In this document: positions 32,390 to 42,384 of the stretch, one piece after another | How positions within the stretch are numbered: the first letter of the stretch is position 1 | Layout: the number at the start of each line of letters is the position of its first letter | Translations under genes and position numbers: made by a program | The notes under the pieces: generated by a model | Seen by the model: only the letters and a program-made list of their open reading frames with translations | Database searches by the model: none | Told to the model about the DNA's origin: nothing | Assembly (NCBI GenBank): GCA_029834535.1 | Contig: JAQMWT010000470.1 | Coordinates: 1-64,000, forward strand | Reading direction: 5' to 3' | Length of the DNA: 64,000 nucleotides | Origin: Chrysophaeum taylorii | Taxonomy: Eukaryota > Sar > Pelagophyceae > Pelagomonadales > Pelagomonadaceae

Positions 32390-33540
32390 ACGACGTGGCA
32401 ACTCGATGAGGGCATGAGCACCCTTGAGCACCGGGGTCTTGCACTTTGGAGCGTCTCCTCCTCCAACATATCCTCTGACAGATTCATCCAATCTGACTTT
32501 ATCACTCTCGCGTGACTGGTCCCGTGCCGCACCTTCACTTTAAGCTCGGCCTTGAGCCGCAGCTTGGAGGCCTTGCGCCTAGCGCGGCTCCGGGTCAGAT
32601 CACACAAACCTCCTGACACCAGGCGGGGACGTGATGACACCTTTTGAGAAATGGACGTGCGCATAAGCTTGAAACAACACACTTGCACTTTTGTGGATAA
32701 TGCTGAAATAATGATTTCCCGTAACGGTAACTGGCGTAACGGCGACTTAACACCGAAATTGAAGTTGCTCTTGGTGGGACGCGACTTTTGCGCGAAGAGG
32801 TAGAGTATTGTATTTTTGTCATTTGATATCAAGAACTTCTGTGAGGAAACAGCCGTGGTGGGGAATGAGATTATTGAAAGGGTCTTCGATCTCAACAAGT
32901 CTCTTCACAAAGCCGTGACTAAGAGATTTACGATAAGTGGGAGAGTGCGGTGCATACTGACAAACACCACTACTAGCACCACTACTAATACTAGAAAAGG
33001 CATTACACGAAGGAGAGCGCCAAATGCATTTTCGAGGACTTCGACTCTCCTCGACACGTGGCTTAGTACCGAGCAGCAGCTTCCAAAGCCGAGAGTCACA
33101 TCCTGAACACGCGACGCATCAATGATACAACACGATACGGCGTGGCGCATACCCAAACGACATCGGCAAGCTTCGTGAACGGGGTCCAAATGGTGGTGTG
33201 AAGCTGCTATTTTCCCAGCAGTTGGCCTCAACGTCGAGGTCGTCGTCTTTCATTTATGGCGCACCACGAGGTTAAGGACGACTCTACAGCCGGTGACTTC
33301 AATCTCAAACTCGACCTTGCGGTAAGACTTACGGGGCGGGGTGACCTCGTAGGGTGCCTACTTGCCAACTGCTCCCGTTGCCAGCGCCAAGACCCCTCCG
33401 TGAACGCGTGACTCACAACACACGTTCCTTCAGATATATCAGAGGGAAATATAGCGCGTGCTTGGGGACGGACTCGGATGCGTGTGACTTCCCCCCAGAC
33501 GAGTTCGCGGTTCACATCTTCATCGCCGCACACATCGAGT
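32390..33540 (-). CDS. Minus-strand gene of unknown function, copy B
   Basis: Paralogue of the unit A gene at 26,160-27,450. Its last module runs further here: SKLRLKAELKVKVRHG, then KSDWMNLSEDMLEEETL, before a stop near 32,383. An upstream module (FEIEVTGCRVVLNLVV) lies near 33,256-33,305, and a candidate first exon near 33,430-33,533 starts MCGDEDVNRELVWGEV. Exon boundaries are unresolved. No domain is recognised. Head-to-head with HSF-RING copy B. Confidence 0.3.
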
Positions 33541-33783
33541 CGTCGAGCACTCGAGAGACTAGCCCCCTAGCCCCGACCGTGACGACTCGACGGTTATTAT
33601 CGAGGTGCGACGAACGGAAATTTACGCCACTGCGGAGGATCCGGAAATTCCTTGGGCGGAACAGTTACTAGTATTTTACATGGGAGATGAGGGAAAATGA
33701 ATTTTTTATATTTGACTCAATTTGAGCGTACGTCGTGTGGCAGCGCTTTTCGTATTCGGTAATACGCGAAACCAGTGCTTACG

Positions 33784-35830
33784 ATGCAAGACCTAGGCCT
33801 GGAAATTAGGTCTGCCGCCAGATTCTGGGGCCCGCAGTGGGCCGACGCGCCACTGGCGGGACTGCGCTCCTCCGAAGCTCTCGCCGCCGCTCAGGCCGCC
33901 GGTGTTGTAGCCGCCACTCAATATGAGTTGCATCAAGTTTTCCCGCCGTTCCTCCTTGAGGGCGTCGCACCGATGCCTCTCACGTCGCAGCAACCCCTCA
34001 TCCCGCGGGACGCGGTGTACGGCCAGGACAACGCCCGCCCGGTGAAGAGGAAGCGCAAGTACAAGCAGCGCGACCCGAAGATCCCCGTTCCCTTTCTGGG
34101 CAGTCTTGTCCAGATGTTCCGCGTATGTTGCATCGTGTTGTGTTGTGATCGCCTGTGTTACGCCACGCTTAGGACTTGCCGGACTACATCGAGTGGCAAG
34201 ACGGTGCGCACGGCGTCGCTCTCTTGCGCCTCATGCGCGGTTTTGTGCCTTGTTGTAGGTGATGTCGTAATCCATGACCCCAAGCTACTCGAGGCACGTA
34301 CTGAGTTTTACTCGCACAGAGCGCCGAGCGCAGAAAAAGCTCACGACTTACTTTCGCCACGGAAACTACAACTCGTTCATCCGGCAGCTCAACAACGTGC
34401 GTCGTTCTCTCAAAATCTCCTTACCCCGGTTACCACAGTTCGGGTTCAACAAGCTCGAAGAGCCAAACGCGACGTACACCCGCTACGTCAGGGTCCAGGG
34501 CGAAAAAGTGAGGACCATTCAAGCTTTGCTCGAGCTCCGCCCGCGAGAGCGCAAGACGCCGGCGAATTCGGAAAGTTCCCCCAACAGCACGGCGGTCGTT
34601 CTCACCCAACCTATGACACCAGAAGTCAGCGTGATCACCGGCCCAATTCACCAACAGCAGCAAGCCGCCCTCATCCGCGAGACCCATGACCATCATATAC
34701 TACACCACAACCACCACCACCAGCAGTCGGATCAGCCGCGGATGCCCGCGCGGCAACAGACGAACAACGCAAGCGACACCGTCTCCTGGATGTCCCCGAG
34801 CTGCGTGCGCCAGCGTCCATTGCTTCAGAATCCCACGCCGCGCATCCCGCCCGAGCAAAGCCAACTCCAGAAATTTCCCCACCTCGAGCAGCAGCGAGCG
34901 CGCCAGTGTTTTCGACAGCAGCAGCATCAGTATCTCTCCCAGCAGCAACAGCAGCGGCAGCAGCAGCAGCAGCGGCACCTCGCTGCCCATCAGCAAATCG
35001 CCGCCCGACAAGACCCGTTTCGGCTGAATCGTCACAATCGAGCCAACCCAAACTTCTCGCCGCATCAATCGACGCACCCAATCAATGTCAACGACTTCCC
35101 GCACGACATCGGGCTCGTTACCGGGAGCAACGAGCGAGACTTCCCAGCTCCCGTGCCAAGGCAAAACTTGGTTAAGTGGTCGGAGATGATTGACGCCGAG
35201 GCGCTCTTGTCCCTTCGCGGAAACAAGTTGTCCGCCAAGAAGCTCCGCACGAGCGCTCGGGACGCCGAAGATGACGACGCCGAAGATGACGACGCCGAAG
35301 ATGACGACGACGAAGAAGATGACGACGACGACACCGCCACCAAGGAAAAAAACAAAAAACGCCGGGTGCCAGAAAAAATTCCGACCCTGTTGCCAAAGCA
35401 CGCTGCCGATTTGCCACGGCCCCAGCCTATCACTCAACACAGCGGCGGCTCCAGAATAAAGCATTCTGCTGTGTTCCAGCAACTACAACCGGATAAAACA
35501 CACGTCGCGGCGCCGCCGCTCACGTCGCCGCCACCCATGTTTTGCGCGACAGCGTGTGAATCCGGACCTGAGCTGACAGCACGTCAACCCCCTACTGAGC
35601 CGGTTGTCGGAGAGCTGCAACGAAAAGTGGCGATGCTGGAGCACGAGAAGAATGAGGCCCTCACCCAGACGTTGGCGATGCGCGCTGTCTTCGACGGACT
35701 ACGCACTTGTATCATGTGCTTCAACACGCCGCGCGTTTGCGTCTTTCCACCCTGCGGACATTTTGTTCTGTGTGTGATCTGCGCCAAGGTGCACCCAGAT
35801 GCGACGGTGACGTGTGTTTTCTGTCGATGA
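33784..35830 (+). CDS. HSF-type DNA-binding domain fused to RING finger, copy B
   Basis: Five exons: 33784-34122, 34173-34203, 34259-34297, 34320-34396 and 34439-35830; product 625 residues. Exon-intron structure is identical to copy A (exons 2-4 are 31, 39 and 77 nt in both; introns 3 and 4 are 22 and 42 nt in both). The DNA-binding domain differs from copy A at few positions, so DNA targets may be shared. The middle has longer Gln and His runs and an acidic tract (near 488-513) built from a repeated GACGCCGAAGAT unit. The RING (CIMC...PCGHFVLCVIC...CVFCR) forms the last 40 residues; copy A extends 11 residues beyond it. The open frames of both copies through a fast-evolving middle region suggest that both are functional. 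Confidence 0.85.
34298..34319 (+). other. 22-nt intron in HSF-RING copy B
   Basis: gtactgagttttactcgcacag, at the same codon and of the same length as in copy A; more diverged than the exons on either side. Confidence 0.75.
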
Positions 35831-36675
35831 AGACTTGTGTTGAATAAGGATGATCCCTCATAGCACGCTCCCTCATATCAAAGTTTCCTGTGTATGTTGC
35901 GTTCGCATTTTTCATTATCCATTCTTTAACGGATAATGTCATACTATACTTGCAAATCTGGCCCGTCCGTCGTTTGATCTCGTGTCGTAACATCATCATA
36001 ACTTGAACGCTTGAGCACGTCGTGTTTCAGCGCACGGTTGTGGTCCCTCCCTCTGAGCACGTGCGCTTCCCGAACACACCTCCTCACGGGCCTTGTTGTT
36101 GTTGCCGTAACAAAAACCCCGGCTGCGCCGTATTTTAATAACCAGCTCACCACATCTCTTCAATGCGGCTTGATATTATTTATTTCCCCGTCCCGCGATG
36201 CGACTTTCGGAATTGTGCAACAACAACAACGCATGAGCCTAGGATCAGCCTAGGCACGCATACGTTGTCTTTTCTGCGTCGGGCGGGCTCATCGACGAAC
36301 CCAACCTGATTTTCGAAGAGAGAGACCCCGATGGTGGCGACTCTCGTGCGGCCATGGCAATGACAATCGTGGTGTCTGTTGCTACCTTCGGCGAAGCCCT
36401 TGGTTGGGAGTTCGGGCCAGGGTGGCTTTTTGTAATGGGCAAGCACAGACAGGCTAAATTCGTCGCAAGTTCGTGAATGGGCGGCGCTTGGTCAATTAGA
36501 ATTGCCGAGAGAGAGTCATAGAACGCGGCATTGAAGTTTTTGAAATTCTATGATGTGTTTTTCGTTTTTCTCGTTTTCACGATGTATGTGTGGTTTTCAA
36601 ATGGCCGAAAAAGACACGACCGTTATGTTGTTGGGGCCCAGATAAGGAGATGGGCACATTGCGGCGGCCACCATC

Positions 36676-36932
36676 AGGGTCGGATAAGAAAGTTCGTACG
36701 AGCCGTTAACTATGTTTCAGTTTGTACTAAGACATACTCAACGGATCGCTGAGCTATGTTCATTTGTACTCAAGCAGTATGTGCCGCCACGCCGCGAGAT
36801 CGTCGCGATGGAACTAGTCCCCATAGTGAAGTCGGCATCCTTTCGTCCCCTCACGCAAAAAAAGGGAAAAGCCCACTCGTTGTAGGACCCGTCGTTGCGG
36901 CGCGGGCTAGTCTCGTTTTCTTATCCGACCCT
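36676..36932. mobile_element. hAT-like MITE, copy 1
   Basis: A 257-bp non-coding element with terminal inverted repeats AGGGTCGGATAAGAAA / TTTCTTATCCGACCCT. The flanks share CCACCAT (left at 36,668-36,674, right at 36,934-36,940), close to the 8-bp target duplications of hAT elements, whose ends also begin with (C/T)AGGG. It is about 98% identical to 61,900-62,159. Confidence 0.85.
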
Positions 36933-37309
36933 ACCACCATTCCGTGTTGGTGGTGGCATTTATGTCAGGAGCTTCCCGAGCGGAGAGGTAGGCTTGACTA
37001 ACAAGAGGGTGTCTGGAGCGGTACTTGGACGCAATGCCTCCCAATTATTGCCACTCCGACTCCGAACTCTCCGACGCTCACTCGTCGACGTCGACAAACC
37101 ACTGTCGGTATATCGAATCTTAACCATGGTTTCCCAGACCACCCCTGGCGCGTAGGATCTTGTCGCGCCATACAACGCGCCTAGGCACGGACCGTTATGG
37201 AATGAGGAATGCATGGCGTGACCGCTGACTTGGCGGTATTCGCACTTGCTCTGCCAGTCCTCGTTTAATAAAAAAGAAAACTTTATGGCCAGCCAGCCAG
37301 CGGGTACAT

Positions 37310-38040
37310 CCTGGGGACGTAACCAACCAAAAGCGGCGGCGATGAAAAGAGCACCAATAATTAGGCACTGCGCCATTGCGGGTTGCGCTGGAGAACTTCC
37401 GGTGGAAGGTGCAGGGTGGCGCGCATGCTTAGCAGTGGCGGGATACCGCAATTTGGAGGCGGAAAGTATAGAACCACCACGGAGGAAGGAGTACGGGGAC
37501 GACGTCGATGCGACGAGGTAAAGACATGAGGGAATCCGAAAGGACAGGACACGTCCTAAGTGAAATGTCCGCGACGAGGGCGAACTGAGAATACACGAGG
37601 ATTAAGTAAGGAGGGGGCCAAGTCGATAAGCAGACTTCAACAAAATTGGCGCGGACGGGGGTTGGCGGCGTTGCGGTAACGCCACATCATTGCCTCATGC
37701 GACTGGAAGACAAAAAACGAATGAGGGCGCGCTCGACATGAGCGTAGAGAGCAGCGAGTCTGGTTCCGAAGATCGAAGGAAGCTTCAGGTACATGGAGTC
37801 GCTGCGAAGCTGCACGCGAGGAGAGTCGCCACAGTAGGCCGCCGCAGACATTGCAGGAGTCGCGCCGTGGCGGGTGGGCGTAGACTTCGGGAACGTCATT
37901 TACCAGCACGTGACGTTCGGGGAGGACACGGAAGCGGGATCCGAGTCCCGACAGGATTCCAGGTTCAGTGTCGCGCGGCAGAGATAGCAGCGCCCTCGAC
38001 CCACGGCGGCCACAACGCACAAGACCTTTGAGCACACACC
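37310..38040 (-). CDS. Minus-strand Cys-rich membrane protein gene, copy B (unknown)
   Basis: Paralogue of 31,491-32,330. The minus strand near 37,810-37,925 reads RHVLVNDVPEVYAHP then DSCNVCGGLLW; near 37,420-37,470 it reads CGIPPLLSMRA; and near 37,310-37,380 a hydrophobic helix (AMAQCLIIGALFIAAAFGWL). Order, spacing and the residues around CNVCGG match copy A, but in different frames, as expected if short introns separate the modules. Function unknown. It may be decaying: I could not find one continuous frame joining the modules. Confidence 0.35.
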
Positions 38041-38354
38041 GTTGAACCAAGCGCCAGTGGCGCCCTGATCAGACAAGTAGTTCATCGAGGGCCTCGAGAC
38101 CACGCCCACGACTGCGAAGAAGGGGGGGTGTACTTGCGGGGCTAACTTATATTACATAATTAAGGTTTTTTGTGCGTTGCGCGGGAACATGAGGGGGGAC
38201 GTCCCTGGAAGAAGGCGGAAGTGGGGATGTTGTTCAGGTGGTGTTGCCGCGGCGTCCAATGGATGGGTGGGCGTCGTCCAACAAGTCATTGTGCTATGCC
38301 TTTGCTGCATGCAACGAAGGGGGTCGGTCACAAACCTTGCTGCCTAATAACCCC

Positions 38355-38395
38355 CATTATGACGTAATCTCTAACCCCTATGATGACGTAATCAG
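38355..38395 (+). promoter_or_regulatory. Two TGACGTAA elements before the IFT25-like gene
   Basis: TGACGTAATC occurs at 38,360 and again at 38,384, 24 bases apart and ending 16 bases before the start codon. This is the CRE/bZIP-type core. Related TGACGTCA palindromes precede other genes here (61,062; 62,200). Confidence 0.5.
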
Positions 38396-38406
38396 CAGCG
38401 CGTACG

Positions 38407-39279
38407 ATGGTCGAGGCTGAGCGCGCAGCAGGAGTGATGGGTGAGAGGTCGCAGAGCCGCGTGGAGCTTGTGCTGGATTCGGGCCATAGCCTTCCATCTG
38501 CGCGTTCTGGCGAAGACAGGCAGGCCGTCGAACTCCGCGAGCTCCAACGCTTGTGCTCGTCGGCCAAAGGCGAGCGGCGGTCGTCGCTCCAGCACGAGAT
38601 CGATCGCATCAGCAGGCGCGATGTTGGGGCCCGCAAGAGCTCGGTGCGTCCCTGGAGCGCTCGACCCGTGCGCCAGATCGTACGGGTTATGAAGACGATT
38701 CCCGAGTCGAGGCAGTCGATCCGACCCCTGTCGAGCAAGGTGCGCGGCAACGTTGCCGCACTAGTGAGCAGCAAAAAAGAGACGTCGAGCGTGAGCTCGG
38801 TCGGGTCGAATGACTCCATTGAGGACGAGCTCGACCGACACGAGATCAAGCAACTTTGGGGGAGCTCGTTCGATCCCCGACATCCCGTCAGCAGCGTCGT
38901 CGACCGGTCTTCGACAACGTTTTGGGTCTCCTCGGGGCTCTACCCCCAGCTCCTCGGCTTCCACTTCAGGCGCGCCATTATCCTTTGGAAGGTGATGGTC
39001 TACTGCACTGGCGTCCACGCCCTCAAGCTCCACTGGAGGCTTAAGGAGGACGGTTGGGCCGACCAGCGCCAGTCCCGCGCTGCCGCCAACGACGACCTCA
39101 CTGAGTTCGTCTTTAACCTCACGACGACTCCGAGGGATGGCCCCACCAGTCGAGAGGCCACCGCCGTCAAGCTCGAGGTCGTCGCCGGCACCGACTTCGC
39201 CATCGTTAGACACCTCACCTTCGTCGAGCAAGCCGCCGCGAATCGCCATCTCGACAACCTCGAATTTCGTCTTGGCTGA
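38407..39279 (+). CDS. IFT25: IFT25/HSPB11-like protein with N-terminal extension
   Basis: 290 residues. Residues 147-285 match the galactose-binding-like beta-sandwich of IFT25: SSFDPRHPVSSVVDRSSTTFW then SSGLYPQ. In IFT25 these correspond to the 'D.+HPp.n.iDg...tFW.TTGlyPQ' stretch containing calcium-binding residues. The later strands (VMVYCTGVHALKLHW and the C-terminal VVAGTDFAIVRHLTF) also fit. IFT25 pairs with IFT27 in the IFT-B complex and supports export of signalling proteins from cilia. The first 140 residues are an extra basic/Ser-rich helical extension not seen in animal or green-algal IFT25. An NR2C2AP-like relative is the alternative. No intron. Confidence 0.65.
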   Translation: MVEAERAAGVMGERSQSRVELVLDSGHSLPSARSGEDRQAVELRELQRLCSSAKGERRSSLQHEIDRISRRDVGARKSSVRPWSARPVRQIVRVMKTIPESRQSIRPLSSKVRGNVAALVSSKKETSSVSSVGSNDSIEDELDRHEIKQLWGSSFDPRHPVSSVVDRSSTTFWVSSGLYPQLLGFHFRRAIILWKVMVYCTGVHALKLHWRLKEDGWADQRQSRAAANDDLTEFVFNLTTTPRDGPTSREATAVKLEVVAGTDFAIVRHLTFVEQAAANRHLDNLEFRLG

Positions 39280-40477
39280 GCGACGACTGATCTATCACGA
39301 GCTCTTCTCAATAGTTGCGCGTTTTTGGTGGGTGGATGTGTCGCGCCTTGGCGCTCTCGTTAAGGCCGCTACTTTTTTTTCACCGTCGCTCGCTCGCTCG
39401 CTCGCTCACTCGACTATGTTTTGATGTGGATTGTGAATTCGTGAGGAGGGTGCGCTCCCTTAGTAAACCTAGGGAGCAGACCGGAAGCCGAGATCTTCGC
39501 ACAGGGTTCGTGGCGTGAAACCAGGGCGCTTTTGGCCGATCGAAGGGCGTCCATGCGGTCGGTCGGGATCTGCGCGGGGCGACTCGTGTCGGGAACCTTC
39601 TTTTTAATTCCGGCGAGCTTTCACTTTTGATCTCGCCATCTTCACCACCGAGCAACAAAATTTGTTCAGGACCTTGATGATGAGCTTGGCTGCGTCTCGG
39701 CCTTTGGAAAGGTGTGGAAATGCTGCGCAATCCTCGCATGCGACAGACAAACAAAAAAAAAACATAATGGCGCTTGTTCGCGTCGACGATAATTTAAACG
39801 TCACCGCGCACGCACCAAGCTCACATTTTTTGAAATAAAATCGAAAACACCGAATCGGCCCACGCCATGTACGGCGCGAACCACGTTCTCCAAAGAATCT
39901 TCGGGTGGCAGCAATGGTCACAGGGCCATGCGCCTGCTCTCGACATCCTGTTTTCGTGAGAAGCTTTTGAGAAACTTGGGGTGGTCGATTACAACGAGTG
40001 TCGCCGGCAGAATAGCGGCCGAGTTGTCCACGACGACGACGGCCTGGCCACCAACCTTGCATCCGGCGACTTGGAGTGGGTCTTTGAAGTCGAGATCCGG
40101 ACGCATAGCAAGTTCGCAGAGACGCACCTGCACGCCGGGCCACCTGTTAGTGGCATTTTTGACGGGTTTGAACAACTAAACTATATTTACAAAGCTCCCT
40201 ATGCCAGGCTATGGGCCAGCACAGTGCGTGGGTTGTAGGCTGATCCCAGCGCCGTAGCGAGCAGGATCAGAATCACTGGGAAAGAGACGTGGGGTGCCGC
40301 AAGGAGCGTCGGGGAGATTTGACGCCTGTCGCCGTTCGACGCGGAGACCGCGATTTGAATGACAACCATCTCGTCGTTAACGTTTCCTTCTGCGTCCCTC
40401 GGCCGCCATGAATGGGACACCTACGGTACCTGGGGCAGGTAGAGGAATTTTACTCCCAAGGCGCAAGACGCGATTAG
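39280..40477. other. Intergenic region with weak minus-strand frames
   Basis: A (CGCT)n run lies at 39,388-39,411. On the minus strand, 39,918-40,175 (85 codons; GGQAVVVVDNSAAILPATLVVIDHPKFL) and the end of a frame at 39,604 (GRDAAKLIIKVLNKFCCSVV) have protein-like composition and may be exons of one unrecognised gene. At 40,199-40,420 (minus), a frame ending with a hydrophobic stretch (HVSFPVILILLATALG) could be a C-terminal anchor exon of the Yellow-like gene upstream. Confidence 0.3.
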
Positions 40478-41629
40478 TTATAGGGAGCAGCCATGAAGAT
40501 ATGAAGGGCTGCCGACGTTGGCTCGGTGGATCTCGAAGTTCGGGGAGCTTGCGGGGCCAAAGTCCATGGTGGACGTCAGAAACTGGTCGAGATGGTTTGT
40601 GGTCCAGAAGAGATCCGTGTCGTTAAAGGCAAAAGTGTCTGCCCACCATTGGCGGCGGGCCAGGACATTGTTGGAATCGTCGTAGATGGGAAAATTATCG
40701 CGGCGCGAGATCCCAAAGTCAAAAAAGTAGACGGTATCGTCGGGGTCGGTGATACCCCCGGTGAAGAGGCGACCATTGGCAGCGAAGGTCATGCCGTCCG
40801 CGGGCGAGGTCTTGCGGGCAGCGATCGAAACGGAAGCGGCGGCGGTATCGACGTCGAAGGAAAAGAGCGCGGCGCGCGGGACTTTGAACAAGGTAAGACC
40901 CTGGAGGGCGCAGTAGTAGACGTGGTCGTCGCAGGGATTGTAGGCGATGCCATCCGTGGGCGTCGTGAACGTCTGGTTGCCGTAGTCCACGCCGCCGATG
41001 ACGAAGGTGACGTCCGCCTCGGCGGAGGTCGATTTGTCGACGAAACGGAAGGTTGTACGAGCAGCGAGGTCGAGGACGACTAGCGCGCCGTCGCCGCCCG
41101 CGTCGGATATGACCGCCGTCTCGTTTCCCGTTAGGGCGATGTCGTTGAGGAACGACGAGTTGTACGGCACGACGCTGTCGGGGAACTCGAAGATGTCGAC
41201 GACCGAGTCAGTGGAGAGGTCGAAGAGTACCAGGCGCGCGGGGCCGTTGACCGTGGGCACCGAATCGTCGTGAAAATATTTGCGTCCCACGTCCACGATC
41301 CACATTCGACCTTCGAGGTCAATCTCCATCGACTGCACGTACGACACGTTCACCGGCAAAGGCCGCAGCGCGCCGTCGACAACCTGATTCAACGTCGACG
41401 GCACGCCCGTCATCCACCGCGGGACCGTCACAAACACCCGATCTCGCCACACTTTGATCCCCGTCACCGCGTTGTGCGACGGAGTAAACACCCCGCTCGC
41501 CACCGCCGCCGCCCGCGTCGTATTCAAGGCCTCCCAGTCGTAATCGACCACCCTCCATGACTCAATAGTCCACGCGCGATGAGGCGCCGCCTGGGCGAAA
41601 TGCGCAAGCGCAAGGCAATGCAGCCACAT
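40478..41629 (-). CDS. Secreted Yellow / major royal jelly protein family member
   Basis: 383 residues with a clear signal peptide (MWLHCLALAHFAQAA) and mature start PHRAW. The body follows the Yellow/MRJP six-bladed propeller: a TGIKVWRDRVFVTVPRW segment (family 'nv.~~~~riFvt~PRw..G.P.TLn'), MEIDLEGRMWIVDVGR, PARLVLFDL, FLNDIALTG, an internal SDAGGDGALVVLDL blade, and the final QWWADTFAFN/LFWTTNHLDQFL then a Cys near the end (YLHGCSL). In insects the family includes secreted dopachrome-converting enzymes and food proteins; in bacteria and protists the role is unknown. Several NxS/T sites support secretion. No intron is evident. The gene stands alone, with about 1.2 kb on either side lacking a clear neighbour. 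Confidence 0.85.
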   Translation of the reverse strand: MWLHCLALAHFAQAAPHRAWTIESWRVVDYDWEALNTTRAAAVASGVFTPSHNAVTGIKVWRDRVFVTVPRWMTGVPSTLNQVVDGALRPLPVNVSYVQSMEIDLEGRMWIVDVGRKYFHDDSVPTVNGPARLVLFDLSTDSVVDIFEFPDSVVPYNSSFLNDIALTGNETAVISDAGGDGALVVLDLAARTTFRFVDKSTSAEADVTFVIGGVDYGNQTFTTPTDGIAYNPCDDHVYYCALQGLTLFKVPRAALFSFDVDTAAASVSIAARKTSPADGMTFAANGRLFTGGITDPDDTVYFFDFGISRRDNFPIYDDSNNVLARRQWWADTFAFNDTDLFWTTNHLDQFLTSTMDFGPASSPNFEIHRANVGSPSYLHGCSL

Positions 41630-42380
41630 CGACCCAATCAGATTCTTCTCGTGTGCTAGCCCCTAATCCTTTGGTTGAAAGACTAACCTGCCTTGCGGGA
41701 CCGCCTCGCCCGTGCTGGGGTTTGTAGTTGGTAATTTCGCGGAGGGTAGTGACAACCTACATGGCCTTCTCCACCGGGCTACCCGTCAAATTGGCATCAA
41801 CACTGGCCTCGAGGAGGGTGCTCCTTCCCTCGCGGCAGCCACGTCGGCTCAGAAAACGCGCCTATATATATATATTATCCATCACGGTGCACCGTGAGCG
41901 TGACCGTCTCCTTTTAGCGGGCCTCCAGTATGTCGAAGACGGTGCAGCCACCGCCCACCTCCTGACTCCTACCCTTGTTCCGTCCGTTGAGAACGCGATC
42001 TCCTCCTAACCCTTCTTCTTCCCCTTTTACACAATCCCAATAGTCCTCTGATCTGTGCTCATGCTTATCATCATGGTCTAGCGCGTCCCGTAGGTACGTA
42101 GGATTACATGTTAACCTAGGTGTTGTCCTATGTGTCGTCTGTCGTGTGCTGAGGCTAGGGGAATTAGCCTGTTCCCTGGACTTAACCTGCCAGACTCTCA
42201 CGGTGAGACGCGATGGTTCTTCTGTGACTTTATACACTGCATCGCGGAATACTCTGCAGATTATGGGCCCAGCGGGTCCGGAAGAATCATGTGTTGCATG
42301 CACGTAACTGTTGGGTATTGGACTGTTACCGCGCCAGTCTAGCCTCGACGTGCAACACGCTAGTTTGTATATGCTTAATA
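41630..42380. other. Intergenic region with repeats
   Basis: No gene seen. Holds a TA run (41,863-41,876), a perfect 14-bp palindrome CACGGTGCACCGTG (41,882-41,895) and a dispersed repeat copy (42,039-42,262). Confidence 0.5.
42039..42262 (+). repeat. Dispersed repeat, copy 1
   Basis: About 224 bp starting tagtcctctgat and roughly 80% identical to 58,967-59,187 in the same orientation. The best block is 'gtgtgctgaggctaggggaatta'. No terminal inverted repeats or open frame; it may be an old LTR or SINE-like piece. The two copies bracket the whole 42.4-58.3 kb transposon-rich block. Confidence 0.75.
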
Positions 42381-42384
42381 TGGG

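Larger units (their letters stand above)
26130..32400. repeat. Tandem segmental duplication, unit A
   Basis: Unit A aligns in order with unit B (about 32,400-38,060). Matching blocks include 26,185/32,530 (minus-strand coding SKLRL.AE), 26,750/33,065 (agccgagagtcacatc), 27,130/33,280 (ccggtgac), 27,620/33,460 (gggacggactcgg), the HSF-RING gene, 30,560/36,325 (ggtggcgactctcgtgcg) and 31,600/37,420 (gcgcgcatgcttagcagtggcggga). Coding parts are much better conserved than the rest, so the event is old. Confidence 0.75.
32400..38060. repeat. Tandem segmental duplication, unit B
   Basis: Second unit of the duplication described at 26,130-32,400. It is interrupted by a hAT-like MITE at 36,676-36,932 that unit A lacks, so that insertion is younger than the duplication. 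Confidence 0.75.
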
